Positions 53,855 to 62,278 of a stretch of 64,000 nt of DNA are shown here, in pieces. Source of the DNA: Ruegeria sp. PrR005 (GTDB lineage: Bacteria; Pseudomonadota; Alphaproteobacteria; Rhodobacterales; Rhodobacteraceae); the NCBI RefSeq assembly GCF_010500245.1, contig NZ_JAAGOX010000056.1, positions 124,001 to 188,000 of the forward strand. The letters are read 5' to 3'. The notes under the pieces are model-generated. The model had not been told where the DNA came from and did no database searches. It saw nothing but the letters and a program-made list of their open reading frames with translations. The number at the start of each line of letters is the position of its first letter. Position 1 is the first letter of the stretch. The translations under genes were made by a program, and so were the position numbers.

Positions 53855-54271
53855 ATGGCGCATTACCGCCACCGCCCGTTCAACACCAAGGACACTTATC
53901 CCGAGCAGAAGCTGGACAATGACCTGGCGCAGGCCGTCGTGACACGCGGCGGGCGCACCGTCTGGATGCGCGGCCAGTGCCCGCAGAACCTGGATGATGC
54001 GAAGAACATCGACAGCCACGATCCGGTCGAGCAGACCCACAAGGTGATGCAGAACATCCGCCAGCTGATCGAGGAATGCGGCGGCCAGATGGAACATCTG
54101 GTCAAGGTCGTGGTCTATATCACCGACGTGCGCCACCGCGAGGCGGTCTATCGCACAATGGGCGAGTATATCCGGGGCGTGCATCCGGTTTCGACCGGCC
54201 TGGTGGTGTCGGCGCTGGCGCGGCCCGAGTGGCTGGTGGAGATCGACGCCACCGCCGTCATCCCCGATTGA
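53855..54271 (+). CDS. RidA/YjgF/Rid family protein
   Basis: This 138-residue protein of the Rid family has WMRGQCPQNLD, EQTHKVMQNIRQLIEECGG and VVYITDVRHREAVYRTMGEY, the usual trimer-forming fold. RidA members hydrolyse reactive imines or enamines. In this operon it would clear or turn over an imine made during demethylation or ring opening. AAGGAG precedes ATG 53855. Confidence 0.88.
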   Translation: MAHYRHRPFNTKDTYPEQKLDNDLAQAVVTRGGRTVWMRGQCPQNLDDAKNIDSHDPVEQTHKVMQNIRQLIEECGGQMEHLVKVVVYITDVRHREAVYRTMGEYIRGVHPVSTGLVVSALARPEWLVEIDATAVIPD

Positions 54272-54277
54272 GAATGC

Positions 54278-54340
54278 GGGAGCGAGGGGGCTGTCTGCCC
54301 CCTCGCGCTCCCCCGAGAGTATTTTCGACCAGAAAGAAAC
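54278..54340 (+). repeat. Intergenic hairpin plus Roseobacter-type AGTATTT...ACCAGAAAGAA element
   Basis: A strong stem (GGGAGC + GAGGGGGC paired with GCCCCCTC + GCTCCC, 2-base bulge, loop TGTCT; 54278-54312) is followed by AGTATTTTCGACCAGAAAGAAAC (54318-54340), 20 of 23 bases identical to the copy at 15405-15427. It lies inside an operon and ends next to the Shine-Dalgarno of the DUF1028 gene, so it may attenuate that gene. Confidence 0.75.
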
Positions 54341-54351
54341 AGGAGATTGTC

Positions 54352-55026
54352 ATGACCTTTTCGCTGGTGGCGCACTGCGCGCAAACGGGCATGTTCGGGG
54401 TGGCGATCTCGTCCTCTTCCCCGGCGGTGGCGGCACGTTGCAGCCATGCACGGGCCGGGGTGGGGGCGGTTGCAACCCAGAACGTGACCGATCCCACGCT
54501 CGGGCCTCTGGCGCTCGACCTGATGGCAGGCGGTTTGACGGCTGTCGAAGCCATCGCCGAGGTGCAGCGGCGGGGGCGGTTCATCGAGTATCGGCAGGTG
54601 CTTGCCGTCGACGGGCAGGGGCGCACGGCGATCCATTCCGGCGCCAATGCGCTGGGCATCTGGACGCAGGCGCAGGCGCAGGACGTAGCCGCAGGCGGCA
54701 ACCTGCTGGCCAATGACGGTGTGCCGCAGGCGATGGTCGATGCCTTTCTGGCAAGCAGCGGTCATCTGGGCGACCGGCTGATCAGGGCGCTGCGGGCCGG
54801 GTTGGCGGCGGGCGGCGAGGCGGGGCCGGTGCATTCGGCGGGCATGATGCTGGTGGACAAGGTCAGCTGGCCGGTGGCCGATCTGCGCTGTGACTGGACC
54901 GAAGATTGCCCCATCGAGGCGGTGGTCACCGCATGGGAGGTCTACAAGCCACAGCTCGACGCCTATATCCAGCGGGCGCTCGACCCGCGGGTGGCGCCAT
55001 CTTATGGTGTCCCTGGCGACGAGTAG
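54352..55026 (+). CDS. DUF1028 protein
   Basis: This 224-residue DUF1028 (Ntn-hydrolase-like fold) protein has FGVAISSSSPAVAARCSHARAG near the N terminus, AVATQNVTDPTLGPLAL, GRTAIHSGANAL and LLANDGVPQAMVDAF. The family often sits with RidA and amine-degrading genes and is thought to be a hydrolase. ATG 54352 is chosen because AGGAG lies six bases upstream and the family N terminus follows; a longer frame runs through the repeat element. Confidence 0.87.
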   Translation: MTFSLVAHCAQTGMFGVAISSSSPAVAARCSHARAGVGAVATQNVTDPTLGPLALDLMAGGLTAVEAIAEVQRRGRFIEYRQVLAVDGQGRTAIHSGANALGIWTQAQAQDVAAGGNLLANDGVPQAMVDAFLASSGHLGDRLIRALRAGLAAGGEAGPVHSAGMMLVDKVSWPVADLRCDWTEDCPIEAVVTAWEVYKPQLDAYIQRALDPRVAPSYGVPGDE

Positions 55027-55097
55027 GCCGGAGTTGACCTTGCTCCGGGCGCGGCATTCTGTTTCGGTCTGACTGCTGCCTTTGCCGGAGGACCGCC

Positions 55098-56024
55098 GTG
55101 CCAACCCGATACACGCTGCGCCAGCTGGAATACTTCGTCGCCGTGGGAGAGGCGGGGTCCATCGCGCTGGCCTCGGCCCGGGTGAATGTCTCCTCGCCCT
55201 CGATTTCGGCCTCGATCTCGCAGCTGGAGCGGGAGTTCGGCGTGCCGCTGTTTGTGCGCCAGCATGCACAGGGCCTGTCGCTGACGCAGGCGGGGCGCGT
55301 GATGCTGGAACAGGCGCGGGTGGTCCTGCGCGAGGCTGACCGCCTGACCGATCTGGCGGGTGATATCACCGGGCAGGTGCGCGGGCCGCTTGCCATCGGG
55401 TGCCTCCTGACTTTTGCGCAGATCGTGCTGCCGACGGTGCGGCGCAGTTTCGAGGCAGCCTATCCCGAGGTGCAGATCCGGCAGGTCGAGATGAACCAGG
55501 CCGAGATCTATAGTGGCTTGCGGCGCGCGGATATCGACATCGCGCTGACCTATGATCTGGATATTCCCACCGATCTGCGGTTCGTCACGCTGGCAGAGTT
55601 GCCACCCTATGTGATGCTGGGCGAGGGGCATCCGCTGGCAGGCCGCGACGGTGTCAGTGTCGAGGACCTGACGGGATTGCCGATGGTGCTGCTCGACCTG
55701 CCGTTCAGCTCCGACTATTTCCTGTCCTTCTTCCAGCGCCAAGGAACCAAGCCGCTGATCGCGGAGCGGACTCGCGACATGGCGGTAATGCGCAGCCTGG
55801 TGGCAAACGGCTATGGTTACGCGATTGCCAATATCCGGCCGCAGCATGACCGCGCCCCGGATGGCAAGCCGTTGATCATCGTGCCGCTCAGAGGTGAGGT
55901 ACGACCGATGCGTCTGGGTCTGCTCATGGCGCAGGACGGCGAAGGCGCCAGCACCCTCCGCGCCTTTATCGACCATTGCACGACATTGGTCCGGACGCAG
56001 GTGCTGCCCGGGATCGGGCGCTGA
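55098..56024 (+). CDS. LysR-family regulator at the end of the Rieske operon
   Basis: This 308-residue LysR protein has an N-terminal winged helix (IALASARVNVSSPSISASISQLE) and an effector domain. It is on the same strand as the FMO-Rieske-Rieske-RidA-DUF1028 genes and 71 bp after them, and 92 bp before the TMADH-like gene, so it could control either cluster. Confidence 0.87.
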   Translation: MPTRYTLRQLEYFVAVGEAGSIALASARVNVSSPSISASISQLEREFGVPLFVRQHAQGLSLTQAGRVMLEQARVVLREADRLTDLAGDITGQVRGPLAIGCLLTFAQIVLPTVRRSFEAAYPEVQIRQVEMNQAEIYSGLRRADIDIALTYDLDIPTDLRFVTLAELPPYVMLGEGHPLAGRDGVSVEDLTGLPMVLLDLPFSSDYFLSFFQRQGTKPLIAERTRDMAVMRSLVANGYGYAIANIRPQHDRAPDGKPLIIVPLRGEVRPMRLGLLMAQDGEGASTLRAFIDHCTTLVRTQVLPGIGR

Positions 56025-56032
56025 ACGCGGCG

Positions 56033-56051
56033 GCTTAGCGGCAGGCTAAGC
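56033..56051 (+). terminator. Hairpin after the LysR gene
   Basis: GCTTAGC-GGCAG-GCTAAGC, a perfect 7-bp stem 8 bp after the LysR stop; a related GGTTAAGC follows. There is no T-run, so it may be a terminator or a regulator site upstream of the TMADH-like gene. Confidence 0.4.
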
Positions 56052-56116
56052 GGTGGTTAAGCTCGGCCAACTTTTCCGCCCGGCGAAATTCTGTATCGTC
56101 GGTGTAGATTTGACCG

Positions 56117-58207
56117 ATGGAGACGGCCTTGCGCGACCCACGTTATGACATCCTGTTCGAACCGGTGCAGATCGGTCCCTTGACTGCCAAGAACCGGTTC
56201 TATCAGGTGCCGCATTGCAATGGCGGCGGGTATCGCGACCCTTCGGCGGCTGCCGCGATGCGCGGGATCAAGGCCGAGGGCGGCTGGGGTGTGATCTTTA
56301 CCGAACAGTGCGAGATGCATCACACGAGCGAGATCACCCCTTTCATCGAGCTGCGCCTGTGGGAGGACAAGGACATCCCGCAATTGCGCCGGATGTCGGA
56401 GCGGATGAAGGAACACGGCGCGCTGGCGGGCATTCAGCTGGCCTATTCAGGGATCAACGGGCCGAACCTTTACACCAAGGAGGTGCCGCTGGCCCCGACA
56501 GCGCTACCGATCCGGACCTTTACCAACGATCCAGTGCAGGCGCGGGCACTGTCGAAATCCGACATTCGTGACCTCAGGCGCTGGTTCGTGACCGCCGCCA
56601 AGCGGTCGCGCGCGGCGGGGTTTGACCTGATCTGCCTTTACGGCGCGCACGGGTTCGGGATCTTCCAGCATTTCCTGAGCCGGGCCACCAACCAACGGTC
56701 GGATGAATATGGCGGTTCGCTGGAGAACCGGGCGCGGTTCAGTCAGGAGGTCATTGCCGATATCCGCGAGGCGGTGGGCGACAGCATGGCCATCACCCTG
56801 CGGGTCAGCCTGGATGAAAGCATTGGTGCGCTTGGTTTTTCCAATGCCGAACTGCGCGACTATATCGAGATGAACCGCAACCTGCCCGATCTCTGGGATC
56901 TGGCGCAGGGCACGTGGGAGGACTGCTCCGGCCCGTCGCGGTTCAAGGAGGAGGCGGCGCAGGAACAGCTGGTGCGCGGTATCCGCGAACTGACCGATCG
57001 GCCGGTGGTGGGCGTGGGCCGCTTCACCTCGCCTGATATTATGGTGCGGATGGTGAAATCGGGGACACTCGATTTCATCGGCTGCGCACGGCCATCGATT
57101 GCCGATCCGTTCTTGCCGAAGAAGGTCGAAGAGGGTCGGATCGAGGATATCCGCGAATGCATCGGCTGCAACATCTGCATCACCGGTGACATGACCATGT
57201 CGATCAGCCGCTGCACCCAGAACCCGACCTTTATGGAGGAATGGCGCAAGGGCTGGCATCCGGAGCGGATGAACCCCAAGGGCGACAGCTCCAACGTACT
57301 GGTTGTGGGGTCCGGTCCGGCGGGGCTCGAGGCCGCCTGGGCGCTCTGCCGGCGCGGCTATGACGTGGCGATTGCCGAGGCGCGCGAGGTTATCGGTGGG
57401 CGGGTGACGCGGGAACGCGCCTTGCCGGGGTTGTCCGCTTGGGGCCGCGTGGTGGATTACCGCGCGTACCAGCTGGGGCAACGTCCAAATGTAGAGATCT
57501 ATCGGCAAAGCGAACTGGATGCCGCGGCGATCCTGGAGTTCGGGTTTCAGAACATCTGTATCGCCACCGGATCCACCTGGCGGCGCGACGGGGTCGCACG
57601 GCAGCATGTGGTGCCAATGCCCATCGCGCCGGGCGCGCAGGTGTTCACGCCCGACGATCTGATGGAGGGCAGGTTGCCCAAGGGCCGCGTGGTGATCTTT
57701 GACGACGATCACTACTATATGGGCGGGGTTCTGGCGGAGCTTCTGGCCAAAAGCGGCGCACAGGTGACGCTGGTCACGCCCGCGCCCTTCGTCAGCGACT
57801 GGACCCGCAACACGCTGGAGCAGGGGGCCATTCATGCCCGGCTGGTTGAGGCCGGCGTGGAGATCGTGCTGAACCGGGGCGTGACCGCGATCTGTTCCGA
57901 CCATGTGGTTACGAATTGCGTCTATACAGGCAGAACCCGGTCGATGGAGATGGACTCGGTGGTTGTTGTCGCTGCGCGGCTTGGCAATGACCAATTATAT
58001 CAGGACCTGGTGGGGCGAGAGGCGGATTGGGCCGATGCGGGCATCCGCTCGGTCCGGCTGATCGGCGATGCCAACGCGCCGGGGCCGATTGCCTGGGCCA
58101 CCTATGCCGGGCATCGTTATGCCCGCGAACTGGACGCGCCAGACACAGGTGACGCGCCGCCCTTCCGCCGGGAGATCACCGAATTGGCGGCGGATTGGCG
58201 CGGATGA
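56117..58207 (+). CDS. Trimethylamine/histamine dehydrogenase-family flavoprotein (FMN, 4Fe-4S, ADP)
   Basis: This 696-residue protein aligns along its length with trimethylamine dehydrogenase: N-terminal TIM barrel with NRFYQVPHCN (FMN-linking Cys34), the catalytic pair Tyr175/His178 (LYGAH), a 4Fe-4S site at Cys348, 351, 354 and 366 (CIGCNIC), then a dinucleotide-fold domain (VLVVGSGPAGLEAAWAL). The trimethylamine-binding Tyr60/Trp264/Trp355 of the reference enzyme correspond to Gln64/Trp267/Asp358 here, the pattern I recall for histamine dehydrogenase, so a primary amine or amino compound is more likely than trimethylamine. The stop overlaps the peptidase gene by 4 bp. Electrons would go to an electron-transfer flavoprotein. 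Confidence 0.9.
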   Translation: METALRDPRYDILFEPVQIGPLTAKNRFYQVPHCNGGGYRDPSAAAAMRGIKAEGGWGVIFTEQCEMHHTSEITPFIELRLWEDKDIPQLRRMSERMKEHGALAGIQLAYSGINGPNLYTKEVPLAPTALPIRTFTNDPVQARALSKSDIRDLRRWFVTAAKRSRAAGFDLICLYGAHGFGIFQHFLSRATNQRSDEYGGSLENRARFSQEVIADIREAVGDSMAITLRVSLDESIGALGFSNAELRDYIEMNRNLPDLWDLAQGTWEDCSGPSRFKEEAAQEQLVRGIRELTDRPVVGVGRFTSPDIMVRMVKSGTLDFIGCARPSIADPFLPKKVEEGRIEDIRECIGCNICITGDMTMSISRCTQNPTFMEEWRKGWHPERMNPKGDSSNVLVVGSGPAGLEAAWALCRRGYDVAIAEAREVIGGRVTRERALPGLSAWGRVVDYRAYQLGQRPNVEIYRQSELDAAAILEFGFQNICIATGSTWRRDGVARQHVVPMPIAPGAQVFTPDDLMEGRLPKGRVVIFDDDHYYMGGVLAELLAKSGAQVTLVTPAPFVSDWTRNTLEQGAIHARLVEAGVEIVLNRGVTAICSDHVVTNCVYTGRTRSMEMDSVVVVAARLGNDQLYQDLVGREADWADAGIRSVRLIGDANAPGPIAWATYAGHRYARELDAPDTGDAPPFRREITELAADWRG

Positions 58208-59343
58208 GTACCACACTGGACATTCTCGACCGGCTCATTGGGTTCGACACCGTCAGTTCCCGGTCGAACCTTGAACTGGTCGAGTATGCCGAGGCGCATC
58301 TGAACGCCTGCGGCTTCCGGGTGCGGCGGCTGCCGGACCCGGATGGGGGCAAGGCCGGGCTTTATGCCGAGATCGGGCCGCCGGGGGCGGGGGTATTGCT
58401 GTCGGGCCATACCGATGTGGTACCCGTTGAAGGCCAGGTCTGGAGCCGAGACCCCTTCCGGCTGACGCTGGAGGGCAACCGCGCCTATGGTCGTGGCACA
58501 ACGGATATGAAAGGTTTCGTCGCCTCAGCGTTGGCACTGGCGCAGCGGGCCGCAGCCATCGAACTGGCAGAGCCTTTGAAAATCGTGCTGTCCTATGACG
58601 AAGAGGTCGGCTGTGTTGGCATCGCCCGCATGCTGGACCGTCTGGCGCCGATGCTGGGCGCGCCGCGCGCCTGCATCGTGGGCGAGCCAACCCGGATGCA
58701 GGTGGCGACGGGTCACAAGGGCAAGGTGGCGCTGCGGGCGATCTGCACCGGGCAGGCAGGCCATTCCGCGCTGGCCCCGCGGTTTGTCAACGCGCTGCAT
58801 CTGGCGGCCGATTTCGTGACCGCCCTGCGCGGGGTACAGAACGAGCTTGCCACCGCCGGCGCACAGGATCCGGCCTATGACGTGCCCTGTTCAACGGTGC
58901 ATGTTGGCACGCTGCATGGGGGACGTGCGCTCAACATCGTGCCGGACCGGGCCGAAATGATGCTGGAGTTCCGACACCTTGCCGCCGACTGGGCCAACGA
59001 TCTGATGGCGCGCATCCGAACAGAGGCGCACCGGATCGGCAGAGCCTATGGCGACGCCGGAGGTATCTCGGTCGAGCAGATCAACGCCTATCCCGGACTG
59101 GATGTCGATCCAGCCGATCCGGTCGTGGCATACGTGCGTAAACTGTCCGGGCAGCCACACACGACCAAGGTCGCCTTCGGCACCGAAGCGGGGTTCTTTC
59201 ACGGCCTGGGTATCCCGACCGTTGTCTGCGGCCCCGGCTCGATGGAGGGGCAGGGCCACAAGCCCGACGAATATGTCACGCTGGACCAACTGGCCGCCTG
59301 CGACGCGATGATGGACCGGCTGCTTGACGACCTGCGGGCCTGA
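58204..59343 (+). CDS. M20-family deacylase (acetylornithine deacetylase-like)
   Basis: This 379-residue metallohydrolase has the metal-site motifs LLSGHTDVVPVEG, YGRGTTDMKGF and LSYDEEVGCVG in ArgE/DapE order and a dimerisation domain with GQAGHSA. It would hydrolyse an N-acyl amino acid. It is co-translated with the TMADH-like gene (ATGA), which suggests that an N-acyl amine or amino acid is processed by the pair. It converges on the TRAP genes with a 6-bp gap. Confidence 0.87.
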   Translation: MSTTLDILDRLIGFDTVSSRSNLELVEYAEAHLNACGFRVRRLPDPDGGKAGLYAEIGPPGAGVLLSGHTDVVPVEGQVWSRDPFRLTLEGNRAYGRGTTDMKGFVASALALAQRAAAIELAEPLKIVLSYDEEVGCVGIARMLDRLAPMLGAPRACIVGEPTRMQVATGHKGKVALRAICTGQAGHSALAPRFVNALHLAADFVTALRGVQNELATAGAQDPAYDVPCSTVHVGTLHGGRALNIVPDRAEMMLEFRHLAADWANDLMARIRTEAHRIGRAYGDAGGISVEQINAYPGLDVDPADPVVAYVRKLSGQPHTTKVAFGTEAGFFHGLGIPTVVCGPGSMEGQGHKPDEYVTLDQLAACDAMMDRLLDDLRA

Positions 59344-59349
59344 TCCCGG

Positions 59350-60633
59350 TCATTGCAGCGCGTCGGGCAGGTAAAGCGCGATCTGCGGAAAGGCGATCAA
59401 CGCCACCACCATCGCCAGCATCGCTGCGATATAGGGCAGGGTGCCCAGCATCACCTCGCTCATCGTGCCGGATTTGCGCGCGCCTTGCACCACGTAAAGG
59501 TTCAGCCCCACAGGCGGTGTGATCAGCGCCATCTCGATCAGGACGATCATCAGGATGCCGAACCAGATCGGGTCATACCCCTGTTCGATCACCAGCGGCA
59601 CGATGATCGGGATGGTCACCACCATCAGTGACAGGGTCTCGATGAAGAAGCCAAGCACGATATAGATCACCACGATCACCATCATGAAGGCCAGCGGCGA
59701 AAGGCCGAGCCCGCCCAGGAAGTCTTGTAGCTCGCGCCCGATCCCGGCCGAAGCGAGGGTGAAGTTCAGAAACGAGGCGCCGATCACCACCAGCATGATC
59801 ATCGAGGTGATCTTGACCGTGCCCAGGATCGCCTCGCCCAGCATCGAAAAGCTGATCCCGCCAAAGATGGCCGCAATCACCAGCGCACCGGCAACGCCGA
59901 CGGCAGCGGCCTCGGTCGGGGTGGCCCAGCCTTTGTAGATGGTGCCGATGATCATCGTGAAGAGCAGGATGATCGGGATCAGCTCGGCCAGCGCGCGGAT
60001 CATCTCGGAGAGGGTGAACACCCGGCGCTGGCCACCCAAACTGGGGCGGATCGCGCAGATCAGCGCCGTGACCAGAACGAAGCCCAGCGCCAGCGCGATA
60101 CCGGGCAGCAGACCCGCCAGGAACAGGCGCGGGATCGAAGTCTGCGTCAGGAAGCCATAGACGATCAGGTTGATCGAGGGCGGGATCATGATGCCCAGCG
60201 TGCCGCCCGCAGCGATCGCGCCCGAGAACAGCTTGGGGTCGTATCCCAGCTTCTCAGCCTGCGGCATCGCAACGGTGGCCACGGTGGCGGCGGTCGCGAC
60301 CGACGAACCGGAAGTGGCCGAGAACATGGTCGAGGTTGCGATGTTTGCATGGACGAGACCACCGGGCAGCCAGCTGACCCAGCGATCGAGCGCGGCATAG
60401 GTTCGGGTGGCCAGCCCGGACCGGACAAGGATTTCTCCCAGCAGCACAAAGAACGGAATGGCGATCAGGGTCGCGTTGTTCGAGGTCGACCAGACCAGGT
60501 TGCCCAATCCCCTGGTCAGGGGAAACGGGCTGAAGAACGCGTCGATCCCGAAGCCAAGCAGGAACAGGACGATACCGACGGGGATCGACAGGCTCAGAAG
60601 ACCCAGAAGGCCCAGTGTCAGATATCCGATCAT
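59350..60633 (-). CDS. TRAP transporter large permease (DctM-type)
   Basis: This 427-residue protein has about 12 hydrophobic helices. Family marks are GLLSLSIPVGIVLFLLGFGI at the start, SGSSVATAATVATVAMPQAEKLGYD, IMIPPSINLIVYG and GGISFSMLGEAIL. The start at 60633 overlaps the small permease stop by 4 bp; longer forms add non-membrane sequence. It forms the sodium-driven channel with the next two genes. Confidence 0.9.
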   Translation of the reverse strand: MIGYLTLGLLGLLSLSIPVGIVLFLLGFGIDAFFSPFPLTRGLGNLVWSTSNNATLIAIPFFVLLGEILVRSGLATRTYAALDRWVSWLPGGLVHANIATSTMFSATSGSSVATAATVATVAMPQAEKLGYDPKLFSGAIAAGGTLGIMIPPSINLIVYGFLTQTSIPRLFLAGLLPGIALALGFVLVTALICAIRPSLGGQRRVFTLSEMIRALAELIPIILLFTMIIGTIYKGWATPTEAAAVGVAGALVIAAIFGGISFSMLGEAILGTVKITSMIMLVVIGASFLNFTLASAGIGRELQDFLGGLGLSPLAFMMVIVVIYIVLGFFIETLSLMVVTIPIIVPLVIEQGYDPIWFGILMIVLIEMALITPPVGLNLYVVQGARKSGTMSEVMLGTLPYIAAMLAMVVALIAFPQIALYLPDALQ

Positions 60634-61178
60634 TTCAGCGCATCCAGTTCGCCAAAGGTACCGATCGCCGCCTCGGAGGCGGCGAAATCGCGGCGCGCGA
60701 TCAATGTCAGCGCGGCAACGAAGGTCAGCCAGGACACCAGCGCAAACCAGATCCAACCTGCCAGCCACGGCGCCTGAACCAGCGCCAGCGGTGTTTCCAG
60801 CGGCGTGTTCGCGCGCGAGGAATTGGCAAGCGACCGCGACAGTACCGGCCAGCCGCGCACCGCGATCAGCGTCACGGTGACGGCCAGCGCCAGCATCGCG
60901 GTCAGGTCGAACAGGGCACGGACGCCCCCGGTGGCGCGCCCGCGCAGGATGTCGATGCGAACATGGCCCAGCTCGATCAGGGTAAAGGCCATGCCCCAGG
61001 ACGTTGCGATGGCCATTACATAGCCGCTGATTTCATCCGTCCCCCCCAGCGAGGACCCCATTTGCCGCAGCACGATATCTGCCAGCACAAAGACCACGCA
61101 GGCCAAGAGCAAAACGCCGACCAGGATCGCGATCGTGCGGTTGAGCCGTCTAAGACCTGAAAGCAGGGTCAGTGCCAT
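60630..61178 (-). CDS. TRAP transporter small permease (DctQ-type)
   Basis: This 182-residue protein has four likely helices (TIAILVGVLLLACVVFVLAD, GYVMAIATSWGMAFTLIEL and others) with the DctQ motif AFTLIELGHVRIDIL. It pairs with the DctM-type protein encoded downstream and lies between it and the binding-protein gene, 25 bp after the latter. Confidence 0.9.
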   Translation of the reverse strand: MALTLLSGLRRLNRTIAILVGVLLLACVVFVLADIVLRQMGSSLGGTDEISGYVMAIATSWGMAFTLIELGHVRIDILRGRATGGVRALFDLTAMLALAVTVTLIAVRGWPVLSRSLANSSRANTPLETPLALVQAPWLAGWIWFALVSWLTFVAALTLIARRDFAASEAAIGTFGELDALK

Positions 61179-61203
61179 GAGGGGGTCCTCCTCTGGGTTC
61201 GGG

Positions 61204-62238
61204 TCAGCCGCCGATCTTCACGCCGACGGTCTCACCGACCGATGCGTTCCAGCGCGCGGCCCAGTCGCCGCCTGCGCGTTCGGCCCAGTCCGGCAGGACC
61301 TTGGACACCAGCACCTCGCGCGCCTTGGCGAAATCGGCATCCGATACCTCTACCAGAGTCATGCCGCGTTTGTCGCCCGAGGCGCATTCGCCATTGCCGG
61401 TCAGGCAGGCGATGTCATTGTCTAGCGCGCCCTGCGCATCAGCCCAGGCCGGCGCCTCGAACTCGCTGGCGACCTGTGCTGCGATCAGCTCCTGCATGTC
61501 GGCGCCCAGGCTGTTCCACTTGTCGAGGTTGATCGCGGTCACGACGCTGTCCCAGCCCCCCAGCGGGATCGGCAGCAGATGGGTCGAGACCTCCCACCAT
61601 CCGGCGGAGTAGCCTGACCCGGCGCCGGTAATTGCGCAGTCGACGACACCTTTCTGCAAGGCACCGGGCACTTCGGAGAAGCTGACGTTCACCCCTTCGG
61701 CGCCAAGTGCCTCAAGGAACAGGGTGGTCATCCGGCCCGATCCGCGCACCTTCTTGCCCTTGAGATCGTCCAGACCGTTGATCTCGGCGTTGCAGAACAC
61801 CACCTGCGGTGGATAGGGCGCGATGGCCAGGACATGGCTGTTGAAGCGGGCGTTATAGATGTCCTCGACCATCGGGCGCGCGGCATCGACCATGGCGCGC
61901 GCCTCGTCGGCCGTCAACGCCAGCAGCGGCACATCCAGCCCTTCCAGTTCCGGCGCGTCCGCCACGGCGTAGTCGGCCACGGTCATCGCCACGTCATAGA
62001 CACCATCGCCCAGCAGGCGGAACACGTCGCCGACGCCCAGGTTCATCTGGTTATGGGTGGTCAGAGCCACATTGATCTTTCCGCCGGACGCGGCGGGCAG
62101 CGTCTCGTTCCAGAATGGCGCCTCGAACTGCTTGTGCAGTGGCAGGCCGGACCAGCTGCCGACAACCGAAAGATCCTCGGCCAGGGCGGGTGCCGCCAGC
62201 ATCGTGGTTGCGGCCAGGAATGTGAGTGTCTTTTTCAT
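61204..62238 (-). CDS. TRAP transporter periplasmic substrate-binding protein (DctP-type)
   Basis: This 344-residue protein has a signal peptide (KKTLTFLAATTMLAAPALA, cut before EDLS). It shows the DctP-type GVVDCAITGAGSGYSAGWWEV segment and GKKVRGSGRMTTLFLEALG, whose Arg should bind the substrate carboxylate. The start at 62238 follows GGAGA; further upstream ATGs are in frame. It probably binds an organic or amino acid, as most family members do. Confidence 0.9.
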   Translation of the reverse strand: MKKTLTFLAATTMLAAPALAEDLSVVGSWSGLPLHKQFEAPFWNETLPAASGGKINVALTTHNQMNLGVGDVFRLLGDGVYDVAMTVADYAVADAPELEGLDVPLLALTADEARAMVDAARPMVEDIYNARFNSHVLAIAPYPPQVVFCNAEINGLDDLKGKKVRGSGRMTTLFLEALGAEGVNVSFSEVPGALQKGVVDCAITGAGSGYSAGWWEVSTHLLPIPLGGWDSVVTAINLDKWNSLGADMQELIAAQVASEFEAPAWADAQGALDNDIACLTGNGECASGDKRGMTLVEVSDADFAKAREVLVSKVLPDWAERAGGDWAARWNASVGETVGVKIGG

Positions 62239-62278
62239 CAGTGTCTCCATGTTGTTCTTGGTTATCATCGGTTTTAGC

